This document shows, piece after piece, positions 9,225 to 19,395 of a DNA stretch of 64,000 bases (the first letter of the stretch is position 1; each line of letters starts with the position of its first letter). The stretch is taken from contig CM064495.1 of NCBI GenBank assembly GCA_032716605.1, forward strand, positions 26,381,760 to 26,445,759, given 5' to 3'. Both the position numbers and the translations under genes were made by a program. Source of the DNA: Paralithodes platypus. Its lineage: Eukaryota; Arthropoda; Malacostraca; Decapoda; Lithodidae. The notes beneath the pieces were generated by a model. That model saw nothing but the letters and a program-made list of their open reading frames with translations. It was not told where the DNA came from and ran no database searches.

Positions 9225-9673
9225 TTACAGTTTCTTACAGTAGATCCTCTGGAAAGAGGCAAACTAGGCCTGTGTATCCAGCTCAGTGCCAGTACTTGCA
9301 CTACTGCGGTCGTTCACTGTGTTGGCGGCGGCGGCAGCAGCAGACGCAACATTTTTACTATTCTGTATTTTTGCTTTATAATCAAACTTCAAATCTTGTC
9401 TTCCCCATGCTTTATCAAGATTACTTTAAAACTTCCTTATTGATTCGGAATCGACTACATACTGGGGCAGCGCGTTCCACTCATTTACCACTCTATCACA
9501 AAATGAGTTCTTTGCCTTTTCAAGCCTATTTCTTTCTTTGTAAATTTTCTTAGAGTGTCCTCTCGTTCTTGTTCCCTCCCGCATCAAGAAGATACCTTCA
9601 CACACATCCTCATCATACTTTCCTGACACTATCTTAAAAGTCTCTATCATATCCCCTCTCTTTCTCCTATATG
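9225..9673 (-). mobile_element. 5'-truncated CR1-like LINE tail inside Tigger
   Basis: Near-identical to the 3' part of the CR1-like LINE at 21532-23535. Minus-strand coding 9426-9650 reads RGDMIETFKIVSGKYDE...FCDRVVNEWNALP, the C-terminal end of the RT protein, followed by a 3' UTR ending in two copies of a GTAAGAAACT motif. It splits the Tigger transposase between the codons for DEQFL and VPDALRK with apparently no loss. 5' truncation and terminal short repeats are typical of CR1 insertions. Confidence 0.85.
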
Positions 9674-9837
9674 CCAGTGTCGGAAGTACCAGACGCCCTC
9701 CGTAAATGCAGAGAACTGAACCTGGACGGGAAGGTTTTACTGTTCATGGATAATGCACCTGGCCATGCACGTTACCTGGTTGGCCGTCACCCACATGTAG
9801 CCTACAGGTGTGTTCTTGCCCCCAAACACCACATCTA

Positions 9838-9967
9838 AAATACAGCCGGGAATGGGATCGGACTATACGCGCCGATCTCAAATCCAAGAACTTGACAAGT
9901 GAAGCAGCCCTTAACAGGGTTGCCTGGAACGCCGCCATTAGGACAAGAGACTGAAACTGCACTGATG
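9838..9967 (+). mobile_element. short RTE-like LINE 3' tail inside Tigger
   Basis: 9850-9954 encodes EWDRTIRADLKSKNLTSE followed by AALNRVAWNAAIR, ending TGA 9952-9954. This matches the C-terminal pattern W..xI..DL...L....A.nR..WR..I of RTE-type LINE RT proteins. A short non-coding tail with ATGTATG-like repeats follows. It interrupts the Tigger catalytic domain before the MYDQEII motif. Assignment rests on a short motif. Confidence 0.5.
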
Positions 9968-10627
9968 TGTGGAACACTCGGTCTTAAAATTTTATGTTTT
10001 ATGTATGTATGATCAAGAAATAATTGCTAATGTAAAGTTGATCTACTACAAGCGGGTGTATGATGAGATGCGTCAGGCCACAGACACGCAAGATGAAGTA
10101 AGAGAAATACTAGAGGATTCTGATGAGGAGGACATGCTGCTGGGGGAAACAGGAGGAACAGAAGTGGAAAATAATGAAGAAACTGAAACCGAAATGACGT
10201 CTAACAGTGCAATAATATCAGTGAAACAGTTCTGGAAACAATTCAATGTCAAGAATGCCATTGATTACATGGTTGTGGCATGGAAACAGATTACAACTGA
10301 CACAATAAGGCATGCCTGGCATCCCCTTCTACCCGACAAGATACCACAGTCTGCAAACAGGCAACACAAGGAAAAACTCCTCCGTACAACAGTGCAGGCA
10401 GCCAGGAATATCCGTGCACCAGTTTTTTCCGAGGTGACCGAAGATCTTGTTCTGAAATGTGGCACCCTGAAGAAGGTGGATCAGCAGAGCCTGCAGAGGA
10501 GATGGTCGATGATATAGACCTTGAGCTAAATCTTGAGGAGTAAAACAAACAGGAATGCGTAGACTCCGTAGAGCCTAACAAACTTTCAGCTGGGTATCTA
10601 TCAAGAAATATTACCGACTTAGCCGAT

Positions 10628-11018
10628 ATGGCAGAGTTTCTACGGGGTACTTCAGAATCAGAGTCAGAGATAGTCAACCAGGTGCTGCCATTACTTCATA
10701 AATTGGGCCAACATCTGAGCGATTCATACGGCCAAAAGGTTAATAAAAAAATGGCAGACGTTCATCACAGGCTTCTTCAACAAACGCTGTGCGTTAGAGG
10801 CTACTATGGATGAGGAGGAAGACAACACCGTACCGATGTTGGAACTTGAAGAAGAGGCAGCCAATGTGATCGACGCCAACGACTTTATTGGATTCATAGA
10901 ACTCGAAAGGAGAAAACAGGAGACAGAGAAGATCGCGAAACTACAAGAGAAGGCGGCGGAGGCAAGAGCAGAGGGAGGCGGTGGTGGAGGTGAGGAGGTG
11001 CGCGGCGCATCCCAGTAG
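10628..11018 (+). pseudogene. probable C-terminal tail of the Tigger transposase
   Basis: Two short + strand frames (10628-10813 and 10806-11018) in different phase: a Leu-rich stretch ending in a basic HHRLLQ segment, and an acidic Glu-rich, coiled-coil-like stretch ending in polyglycine. They lie between the DDE domain and the right TIR, so I take them as remnants of the transposase tail or a second Tigger ORF. No family motif is recognised. Confidence 0.4.
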
Positions 11019-11364
11019 CCGCGCCTCCCTGCCTCGGATATCTTCGACATCGTCTAACCTACACACTTCATTATTCACTCACAGGTTGGTTTATTGTTAA
11101 TTCTTCATATAATTAATATATTACATGATTTTAATATATTTGATGTCACAAAATAGCACTCGGAAGGGCAAAAATAGGTAAAAATGGGGACTCTGTCTAA
11201 ATTTTGGCACCAATTACCATTTTTCCCATTAGTTTATGTATTTCTATCTTACGAATCTGGATCTAACGCGATTTTTTTGGCACCTATTATTCGTTAGATA
11301 TGAGATCTTACTGTATAAGGATTATCAAAGGTTAAAGCTAGAGAGGTTGAAGAATTGGTAGATA

Positions 11365-11486
11365 GTTGTTGTTGTTGTTGTTGTTCCCCAGGCTGTCTGG
11401 CCGAACAGCCCCAAGGTCTCAAGCAAGGCCAAGGCCATAAACGAGCGCCCCCACAAAATCCTCCCTGCTTACCACTAACAAAGCCC
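11365..11486 (-). mobile_element. 5'-truncated (AAC)n-tailed retroposon SR-D
   Basis: Begins with (GTT)n and CCCCAGGCTGTCTGGCCGAA, matching only the last ~120 bp of SR-A. Flanked by GTAGATA at 11358-11364 and 11487-11493. It interrupts the LINE-A endonuclease frame; removing one target copy rejoins the codons for VEELVD and LTETQ. Confidence 0.85.
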
Positions 11487-12117
11487 GTAGATAATAGTGT
11501 ACTGCGCTTAACTGAGACACAAAAGAAAATTATGGATGTAACTTTTAGTAAAAATATAAATATTGTAGAAGGAATGAGAGAACTAAATGACAGGAAGGGA
11601 GGAGGACTAATGATATTACATCAAGAAAATCAAGGTATAACTTTTAACATAGTAGAGACAAAAAGTAAAGATATGCTATATGTGAAAGGTTAATATGAAA
11701 GGCTATATGTAAGAGGTTGGGAATTTTCAATTCAAGATGATAGTGGTATATTTTAGTGTTAGTGATAAGGAAATAAATAAAATTATGAAGGAAGAGATAG
11801 AAAAGATTCTAAAGGATGCCAGTGCAGAAGATCCTATACTAATAGTGGGCGACTATAATGGCTACGTAGGATTCAAAGGGGAACAAAAATTAGATGAAAA
11901 TGGAAGGATGATAATTGACTGGATGGAAAGATATAAATTAATAATGTTAAATGATGATATCAAATGCGAAGGGGAATATACATTGAGTAGAGATAACTTG
12001 AAAAGTGTGATTGACGATGCACTAGTAACAGAATAAATGTATGATAATTTTTCTAGGTATGAAAATTGATGATGAACAGGAAAAAGTGGACATAACTGAC
12101 CATAACCTGATTGAAAT

Positions 12118-12509
12118 GGTGATGGGCTGGTCTATCAGAGTGAGAAGTGAGCGATCTCTGCCATACCCATAGCTTACTCTGACTATTCCTTTTACTTATA
12201 TATTTTCTAGATCTCAAGTGACGGCGTCTCTTCCGTGGATTGACCTCCCAATCTACCAAGATTGGGAGCCAAAGCGTCACATTTTTCCTTTGCCTCTCAA
12301 CTTTTTCTTCATAAATGCTGAGGGGCACAGGGCCCTGGGTGGGGCTTTGGTTTCCCGGGCGTTTCTGTACCCTCCTCAGCTCCCCGCCATGGAGTCACCC
12401 AGGTCACCCAGGCTTTATTGTGGTCGACAGGGAGGGTTCTGTGGGGGCGCTCGGTTATGGCCTTGGCCTTGCTCGGGGCCTTGGGGCTGTTCGGCCAGGC
12501 AGCTTGGGG

Positions 12510-12547
<38 letters not shown>
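12118..12547 (+). mobile_element. 5'-truncated (AAC)n-tailed retroposon SR-B
   Basis: Same family as SR-A but opposite orientation, lacking the first ~100 bp. Ends in about eleven AAC units. Flanked by CCTGATTGAAAT at 12106-12117 and 12548-12559. It lies exactly within the DHN-LIEI codons of the LINE-A endonuclease. The long AAC tail suggests a young insertion. Confidence 0.88.
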
Positions 12548-12644
12548 CCTGATTGAAATAGAAGTGAAGGTAAAGAGAGGAAGGAAAGTTAATAATTGGA
12601 AGGACTGGGTGGTAAGGGATTATTATAAAACTGATACTCATTAA

Positions 12645-14036
12645 AAGCATTCCAAGAAGAACTGGAGAGAAGCATAACCATGAATGAAGTGACCAGTATT
12701 AGTGATTTAGAAAATAGAATAAAATATACTGCTAATTGCAAACTAAAAGGTACCGTAAATACAGGAAAAAGGTAGGTAGTAATAAAGAAGAGGAGGAACT
12801 AGGTTGGATTACAGAGGAGACTGCATTTCACACAACCACTTACGCCAACAACACAATCTACACTCAATGAGAGCTCTGTGGGAAAGCCCGATCGTGGCCA
12901 TGGCCTTCCTCAGGGACTCGGGGCTGTTCGGCCAGGCAGCTTAGGGAACAACAACAACAACAGAGGAGATAAGAACAGAAATAAAGGAATGGAGACTAAA
13001 TAGAAATAGGAGGAATGCAACAAATGGAGAAGAGGGAGAAAGATTGAAGAATTTATATCAAACACAAAAGTGAAGGTACAATTACTAATTAAAAAGGAGA
13101 TAGATGCACACAAGGAGAAAATAGTGGAGGTTATCAAGAAAGATAAAGGTAATAGAGTAGATACTGTACCTGGAAATATATAAGAATGTTAAAGGGGGAG
13201 AGAGAAAAAGGAAAGGAAAGCCTAAAAATATATGGAGAAGATGGTAAAAAAATAGATAGAGAAGGTGTGAAGAATGAGGTGATGACATTTTGGAGCACTG
13301 TATATGAGAGGCATACAAATGAGATTAGTACAGTATGGTATACAGAAAGGAAACAAGAATATGAGAGAGAGATAGAAAACAAGAGAGCAAAAATAGATAG
13401 AGAAGAAGAACATAAGGTGATAAAAGAGAGAGACGGGGAAGAAGACTGAAACAACAATGTACCAGTACAGTACATGTATGCAGATATATGTGGAGAAGGA
13501 ATAAGAGTGCATTTAGATATGACACTAAAAATAAGGGGGGAATGATATATATGGAAGAAGAGATAATAAGCGAAGAAAAAGTAAGGAAGTGCCTATTAAA
13601 GATGACAAATGAAAAGGCTGCAGGTCCATATGGGATAAAGACCCGAGTTTTTAAAAGTATTTATGGACAGTGAAAAATTGATGAAAACACTGGTACAAGT
13701 ATTGAGGCAGGTAATGAGTACAGGGAACATACCAGAGAGATGTAGAGAGTCACAAACGGTAATGATTCCCAAAGTTAAGAAACCTAAGGCTAATGAGTTA
13801 AGACCCATAGCCCTTACCAACGTAGGATATGCTTACTATGGCAGTTATTAGAATGAGTTTGGAAGAACACATACTGTATAATATTATAAGAATGATATAG
13901 GTAAGGATACACAGGCAGGATTTACTGCTGGTGGAAGAGTAGAAAACAACTTACTAATCCTGAAGTACGGTACTGTATAGGCTATATAGGACTTTTGAGA
14001 TGAGGAAAAGCTTGATTGTGATTTACAGGATAGGTC
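12645..14036 (+). pseudogene. LINE-A ORF2, connector and N-terminal reverse transcriptase
   Basis: Lys/Glu-rich connector (13186-13449) followed by RT motifs: NEKAAGPYGIKTRVFK (about 13610), then 13663-13851 with CRESQTVMIPKVKKPKANEL and RPIALTNVGY (RT block 1-2 wording). A weak continuation follows (GFTAGG at 13920, LIVI at 14015), stopping before the block that contains the first catalytic Asp. At 14036 the sequence switches to an inverted LINE fragment. Several stops and frameshifts. It would copy LINE RNA into DNA; the catalytic YADD part is absent from this copy. Confidence 0.75.
12821..12959 (+). mobile_element. diverged short (AAC)n-tailed retroposon SR-E
   Basis: Shares GGGGCTGTTCGGCCAGGCAG and the (AAC)n tail with SR-A, but the upstream 90 bp differ, so it may be a subfamily. 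Flanked by ACAGAGGAGA at 12811-12820 and 12960-12969, a 10-bp duplication in the LINE-A connector. Confidence 0.78.
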
Positions 14037-15545
14037 ATATTAGCCATTCTATTCGCTTTTCATATTGCCTCAGCTTTCTCGTTTTTGAAACAATTTCTAG
14101 TATCATTTACTTTTATTCCTAAATACTTAATCTGCTTAACTACTTCTATTTCTTTGATATTATTTGGTTTCTCGTTCATATTAAATAGTAATATATGACT
14201 TTTATTTATATTAATGGTTAGCCCACATTCATTTCCTATTTTAATTAGATCCTCTATTGCCTTTTCAGCCTCTTTTATTGTATGTGCCATAAGTAAACCA
14301 TCGTCAGCATAGAATAGCGCCTATATTTTAAAAAACTCATCTGTGAATCCACCTTCTTTTTCCAAGTTTTTTATAATTTCATAAGTTAAAAGTTTAAAAG
14401 TGTGGTTGATCCCGTGCAGCCCTGTCTAATGCCACTAGTGACTTGAATCTGTGTTTTATTTTTATAACCTTTATTTATAATTGTGCTGTCATCAATATAA
14501 ACTTTACTTATTATATTAATTATATCTGAATTTATATTATAGTCCTTTAACACTTCAATCATCTTCTCTCTTCTTACTGAATCATATGCTTTAGAGAAAT
14601 CAATAGAGATGACAATTAGTGGTTTCTTTAGTTCAAAAGCTTTCTGTAGAGTACTTCAAGATAAAGAGGTTATTTTCTAAAATTCTATTCTACCTTTACT
14701 TGTGAAGCCACTTTGAGTCTCTCTAATCTCTTTATTATATCTACATACTGTACATAGATGTTCTTCTATTTTATTTTAATTGTAGTTGTCCTAAATACTT
14801 TATATGAAACATCTGTTGTTGTTGTTGTTGTTGTTGTTGTTCCCCAAGCTGCCTGGCCGAAACAGCCCCAAGGCCCCGAGCAATTCCAAGGCCATAACCG
14901 AGCGCCCCCACAGAACCCTCCTTGCCGACCACAATAAAGCCTGGGTGACCGAAGCCACTCCATGGCGGGGAGCTGAGGAGGGTGCAGAAACGCCCGGGAA
15001 ACGAAAGCCCCACCCAGGGCCCTGTGCCCCTCAGCAATTATGAAGAGAAAGTTGAGGGGCAAGGGAAAAATGTGACGCTTTGGCTTCCAATCTTGGTAGA
15101 TTGGGAGGTCAATCCACGGAAAAGACGCCGTCACTTGAGATCTAGAAAATATATAAGTTAAAGGAACAGTCAGAGTAAGCTATGGGTATGGCAGAGATCG
15201 CTCACTTCTCACTCTGATAGACCAGCCCATCACCACATGACTAGAACCCAATCCTCTCAGCATCAGCTAGGAAAGGCCCTAGAAAGCCGCCTTTGGCGGG
15301 GATAGCTCCCCTATTTCAACCCCTTTCGGGGTCGGGCACCCGCCCGAAACATCTGTTAGTGCCAATGGTCTTAATTCATTCACCTTTGGTTTACTTATTT
15401 TGAGTATCATCACTGTCTTTGATTTTTTCCAAACTTCTGGTATTATGCTAGTACCGGTATCTAAGATTCTATTAAAGCAGTTTGTCAGTTTCTTTAAACA
15501 TTTATCGCTTTGAATAATAGCTTCTTCTTCTTGTTTTGAATGATG
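14037..15545 (-). pseudogene. LINE-B reverse transcriptase fragment, inverted relative to LINE-A
   Basis: Minus-strand RT of a close relative of LINE-A. In coding order: CLKKLTNCFNRILDTG and VMILKISKPKVNELRPLAL (15540-15360), then after retroposon SR-C LIVISIDFSKAYDSVRR (about 14620, first catalytic Asp), GIRQGC (about 14440), FYADDGLLMAHT (about 14305, the catalytic YADD) and KYLGIKVND (about 14120). Frames shift several times. 5' and 3' ends are missing. It shares the VIS-IDFSKAYD block at which LINE-A stops. Confidence 0.78.
14818..15345 (-). mobile_element. short (AAC)n-tailed retroposon SR-C, full length
   Basis: ~528 bp, nearly identical to SR-A, with (GTT)n at the left edge. Flanked by GAAACATCTGTT at 14806-14817 and 15346-15357 (12-bp duplication). 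It sits inside the LINE-B RT. The head at the right edge contains the stem-loops ACCCC-GAAA-GGGGT and CCGCC-AAA-GGCGG on the minus strand. Confidence 0.88.
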
Positions 15546-16275
15546 GGGTGGGTGCGATTCACCCAATAAATGGCGTGAGCGTTACTCACAAAAACGAAAT
15601 ACCGGCAACCTGTTTTTGCCGCCTTACTGATCTACATATATGAGGATGACAATAAATCAATTTACCCACAATTTCCCTTACCTACTGTAAAAGCGCGATT
15701 CACCCAATAACTGGCGCCATTTGACGGAGTATCTTCAGATTAATGAAATACCGGTAATGGGTATGTTAATGCAAATCTTAACTCCAACCATGAAAACAAC
15801 AATAAAAGATAATCTCAAGGACACTACATCTGCCCTATTAGAAACAATTTATTAGGGAAAATAGGGACCAATAGGCCTAGACTCGCCATATTTTTCTCAT
15901 TACTGTATAGTCTTCATGGAGGAATTTCGTCATCGACACTTTAAAAAACCCGATTACACCGAAAAATAACAGGAAAATAATAAGTCCCGACCGTAAACAA
16001 AGCACAATGAATCCTTCGACTTGACTCTCCTTTCTTGTTTTGAAAGATGCGGTGAGTGCGATTAACCCAATAAATGGCGTGAGCGTTACTCACAAAAACG
16101 AAATACCGGCAACCTGTTTTTGCCCCCTTCCATATATGAGGATGACAATAAATCAAGGGGGGGTGAGGGGGGGAAATGCCCCCCCTCCTCTACCCATCGT
16201 GTATCCAATTTACCCCACAATTTCCTTTACCTACTGTAAAGGCGCGATTCACCCAATAAATGGCACAATTTGACG
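15546..16275. repeat. dispersed direct repeat with GATTCACCCAATAA motifs
   Basis: 15555-15720 and 16050-16275 share the series GATTCACCCAATAAATGGCG, ACCGGCAACCTGTTTTTGCC, CATATATGAGGATGACAATA and CTACTGTAAAGCGCGATTCA. The second copy has an extra G-run/C-run hairpin (about 16155-16187). The intervening 330 bp are unique. No protein seen. Confidence 0.65.
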
Positions 16276-17350
16276 CTGTGTTTTTTTGTTTTTTTTTTCT
16301 ATGTGATTGAGGGAGGCAAAAGGCATAACTGCCTATAGCGAGTGCCTCCCCCATAGTTGAAAGAGTGACAGGGCCAAAATCAAGGGATGTTCGAGCCAAA
16401 ATGCTCAATCTTCAGATTGATAGATAATGGATAAGTTTATGCAAATCCTCCACTCAAACCATGCAAAACAACTATGGGTAAGTTTATGCAAATCTTTGGT
16501 CAATATACACAACGCGCTACAATATTGGTAAAAAATTAATCTCAATAGCATGTGATTTTAGGCGATTTTTTTTCCAAATTATTGATGTAGGTGTCAGTCC
16601 CAGGAAACTAACATACTGTAATACATATTATATGGATATTTATGTTTTAATTGGTTTGTTTACACTGGGAGAGCTCTTTTCCGTGCCTGTCAGTCAACAA
16701 CTGAGACATCTGGTGGCGAATGCAATGAACTACTGGTGGCGAGAGTATTCACACTACCTAATTCATGGCAAGAGTAATCCAGTTCACTGACATGTGATGT
16801 CTATCGACCAATCAGGTGATGCCATGATTTGGAAGACAGGTGGTCCGGGATATAACCCATTAGTTTGACAATGGCCAGCTATGTAGAGGGTGTGGGTAGC
16901 CGATCAAAGCTTTTTCCACCGTCTTTAAAAACAATGAGGCTGCTTAAGAAATTTTCGCCTTCCAATAAGTGTAAACTGTCCAAAGTGCAATAACCAGTGT
17001 TCCAAATACAGCCGACGAGGACAGCTGGTTTTGAAATGCACATACCCGTACAGTTTTTGCCATGGAAGAAATTGAAACAAAAATCCACCAGCTGTTGACC
17101 AGGATGAGTGGTGAGCCTCCAGCCAGGCAGCCACTCAAGCCGAAGACCCTCAACCCAGTACCTCCTCTGTTCATTAAGGTTAGTTGGTTGGTTGGGACAA
17201 TATAAAGGAGCCGGACCACAGCTAGCTCGGGAATCTTAATGGGTGATCGCAAAGTAACATAAAGTAAAAGATTTTTCGCATAGGTTTAAACTTCCGGAAA
17301 TTAATGGGTAATAAATGCGATAATGGATTATAGCTTACGTCCGCCGCCGC

Positions 17351-17597
17351 ACGTACTGGGTAGCATGAACCCGCAGTAGCTGGCATGTAAGGGCTAGTTT
17401 TGTATCCCACGTACTGGGTACTATGCAACTGCAGTAAATGGCATGCAAGGGCTAGTTTTGTATCCCACGTACTGGGCACTATGAACCCGCAGTAGCTGGC
17501 ATGCAAGGGCTAGTTTTGTATCCCATGTACTGGGTACTATGCAACCGCAGTAGCTGGCATGCAAGGGCTAGTTTTGTATCCCACATACTAGGTCTAG
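17351..17597. repeat. 58-bp tandem repeat
   Basis: Units containing GGCATGCAAGGGCTAGTTTT start at 17382, 17440, 17498 and 17556, an exact 58-bp period, with a partial unit before. The same repeat returns at 18602-18755 in the second copy of the duplication. Confidence 0.9.
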
Positions 17598-17770
17598 GTT
17601 AGGTTAGGTTGGGTTGTTAGGTTAGGCTAATGTTAACCCCATTCTTACTAGGTTAGGTTAGGCTAATGTTAACCCCATTCTTACTAGGTTAGGTTAGGTA
17701 AGGTTGTTAGGTTAGGCTAATGTTAACCCCATTCTTACTACGTTAGGTTAGGCTAATGTTAACCCTATGA
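17597..17770 (+). repeat. TTAGG-type interspersed tract
   Basis: Short runs of GGTTAGGTTAGG separated by CTAATGTTAACCCCATTCTTAC, the latter repeated about four times. The same composite is at 18763-18900. TTAGG is the common arthropod telomere unit; here the runs are short and degenerate. Confidence 0.75.
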
Positions 17771-18601
17771 AAACCCAAACAAACTTTGGTCAATATACAG
17801 GACGCGCTACAATATTGGTAAAAAATTAAGCTCAGTAGCATGTGATTAAGCGATTTTTTTTCCAAATGTTTGATGTAGGTGTCATTCCCAGGAAACTAAC
17901 ATAATACATATTATATGATATTTACATTTTAAAGCTTTGTTTACACTTCTTATTTTTCGTCTTCTTGTGGGAGACCTCTTTTACGTGACTCTCAGTCAAC
18001 AACTGAGACATCTGGTGGCGAATGCAATGAACCACTGGTGGCGTCCTGGCGAAAGTAATCACCCTACCTAATTCATGCCAAGAGTACTCGAGTTCACTGA
18101 CACGTGATGTCTATCAACCAATCAGGTGATGCCATGATTTGGAAGAGAGGTGGCCCAGGATATAAGCCATCAGTTTGACTTTGGCCAGCTTGTGTAGAGG
18201 GTGTGGGTAGCCGGTCAAAGCTTTTTCCACCGTCTTGAAAAACAATGAGGGTGCTTAAGACATTATCGCCTTCCAATAAGTGTAAACTGTCCAAAGTGCA
18301 ATAACCAGTGTTCCAAATACAGCCGACGAGGACAGCTGGTTTTGAAATGCACATACAGTTTTTGACATGGAAAAATTTGAAACAAAAATCCACCAGCTGT
18401 TGACCAAGATGTGTGGTGATCGAGCCTCCAGCCAGGCAGCCACTCAAGCCAAGGACCCTCAACCCAGTACCTCCTCTGTTCATTAAGGTTACATGGTTGG
18501 TTGGGACAATATAAAGGAGCCGGACCACAGCTAGCTCGGGAATCTTAATGGGTGATCGCAAAGTAACATAAAGTAACAGATTTTTTCGCATAGGTTTAAA
18601 C

Positions 18602-18755
18602 TGGCATGCAAGGGCTACTTTTGTATCCCACGTACTGGGTACTTTGAACCCTCAGTAGCTGGCATGCAAGGGCTAGTTTTGTATCCCACGTACTGGGTAC
18701 TATGGACACGCAGTAGCTGGCATGCAAGGGCTAGTTTTGTATCCCACGTACTAGG
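18602..18755. repeat. 58-bp tandem repeat, second array
   Basis: About 2.7 copies of the 58-bp unit, followed by AGGTCTAGGTCTAGGTTAGG and TTAGG tracts to 18900. Confidence 0.85.
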
Positions 18756-18949
18756 TCTAGGTCTAGGTCTAGGTTAGGTTAGGTTGGGTTGTTAGGTTAG
18801 GTTAATGTTAACCCCATTCTTACTAGGTTAGGTTAGGTAAGGTTGTTAGGTTAGGCTAATGTTAACTCCATTCTTACTTGGTTAGGTTAGGCTATGAAAA
18901 CCCAAACAAAGATATTATTAGGGTTAGGCCTACTGTGTAATTTTAACAT

Positions 18950-19200
18950 GAAAATTAGTAAAATCCGAGCTAAGTTTCGTCAAAACTTGGCTCGGGTTTT
19001 CAAAAAGTTGGGTTATATGGGTCTGTAAATGTACAAAACCCGAGCCAACATTTTAATAAGGTTACTGTGTTAGGCTATTTTAATTTTAAATTTGTTAAAT
19101 CCGAGCCAAGTTTTGTCAAAACTTGGCTCGGGTGTTCAAAAAGTCGGGTTTTATGGGTCTGGAAATTGACAAAACCCGAGCCAAATTTTGGTTACAAATG
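18950..19200. repeat. palindrome-rich repeat with CCGAGCCAA arms
   Basis: Repeated units (period about 130 bp) of AACCCGAGCCAA and its inverse. 19101-19131 is a near-perfect hairpin: CCGAGCCAAGTTTTG, one T, then the inverted arm. A related block with the same downstream sequence lies at 42755-43045. Confidence 0.8.
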
Positions 19201-19352
19201 TGTATTATCGTGTTCTATACGCTTTTTACCCCTCAATTTCCCTGATCTTCATAGCCCTCCCCACTATCGGGGGGGGGGGGGGGGGGCTGTCTTTAGATTG
19301 ATGGATAATGGGTAATGCTTAATTTCCATTCAACTTCATCAGTAGCTTCCAC

Positions 19353-19388
<36 letters not shown>

Positions 19389-19395
19389 AAAAAAT
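19201..19395. repeat. dispersed repeat copy with G18 and A31 homopolymers
   Basis: Inverted copy of the dispersed repeat that also lies at 28216, 40410 and 43080 (CTTCATAGCCCTCCCCACTATCGG). It contains a G run at 19269-19286 and an A run at 19356-19386. No coding potential. Confidence 0.65.

Larger units (their letters stand above)
8281..10545 (+). pseudogene. Tigger-type transposase (psq HTH, CENP-B HTH, DDE_1), decayed
   Basis: From ATG 8281 (MSTQSSG) a frame breaks near 8390 and continues at 8380-8910 with a pipsqueak-type helix-turn-helix (YTAEDKAKVIEL...GTVHNFKR) and a CENP-B-type DNA-binding segment (8630-8830, FYLEKWIERKF, GWFAKFKKRFG). TGA at 8908 precedes the catalytic domain: YNCDETGLYW (first Asp, ~8937), then after the CR1 tail VLLFMDNAPGHA (second Asp, ~9745), and MYDQEIIANVK (~10005; family QPMDQ) after an RTE tail. 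9969-10517 gives the C-terminal part (VKQFWKQFNVKNAIDYM). Cut-and-paste function is lost through frameshifts, stops and insertions. Confidence 0.82.
7947..11313 (+). mobile_element. Tigger/pogo-like DNA transposon
   Basis: A 3.37-kb element flanked by TA (7945-7946 and 11314-11315) with inverted ends CAGTGGACTCTCGCATCTAAC and CAGTAAGATCTCATATCTAAC. Subterminal ATCTAACG motifs repeat several times at both ends, as expected for transposase binding sites. It carries a decayed CENP-B/DDE transposase and interrupts LINE-A between ORF1 and ORF2. Two LINE 3' tails have since inserted in it. Confidence 0.85.
11316..12644 (+). pseudogene. LINE-A ORF2, endonuclease domain
   Basis: Endonuclease/exonuclease/phosphatase-fold domain of a LINE. 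Visible motifs in order: LTETQ (about 11505, catalytic Glu region), RKGGGLMIL (about 11600), ILIVGDYNG (about 11840, GDxN motif) and ITDHNLIEI (about 12095, Asp-His motif), the last split by retroposon SR-B. Breaks include TAA at 11691, a frame change before 11737 and TAA at 12034. It would nick the target strand for reverse transcription; it cannot be made in one piece now. Confidence 0.75.
6640..14036 (+). mobile_element. LINE-A, a long non-LTR retrotransposon split by four insertions
   Basis: Collinear + strand blocks of one LINE: leader (about 6640-6782), ORF1 (6783-7882), then after a Tigger element the ORF2 endonuclease (11316-12644), a connector and the first RT motifs (12645-14036). 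The coding sense resumes on each side of Tigger and of retroposons SR-D, SR-B and SR-E, with target duplications. It is cut at 14036 by an inverted LINE fragment. PHD-type ORF1 and RT wording suggest a CR1-like/L2-like group; clade is inference. Confidence 0.75.
16488..18905. repeat. tandem duplication of a ~1.3-kb unit
   Basis: Unit 1 (16488-17783) and unit 2 (17784-18905) share the order CTTTGGTCAATATACA, CGCGCTACAATATTGG, CAGTCAACAACTGAGACATC, TGGAGGTGGTCC-type spacer, a 58-bp tandem array, TTAGG tracts, and end in CTATGAAAACCCAAACAAA. Each has a short + strand frame beginning ATGGAA (17061 and 18367; ETKIHQLLT) but frames diverge afterwards, so coding is doubtful. The unit 2 array is shorter. 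Confidence 0.75.

Noticed and set aside
13860..15545. Twin-priming 5' inversion of a single LINE
   Set aside because: The + and - segments overlap in RT content, so they must come from two copies.
17039..17180. Short + strand frame starting MEEIETKIHQLL
   Set aside because: Agreement between the two duplicated units lasts ~12 codons, then the frame diverges; too weak to call a gene.
16944..18591. Minus-strand frames of up to 165 codons in the duplicated unit
   Set aside because: The frames differ between the two units, have no recognisable domain and carry frame-changing differences.
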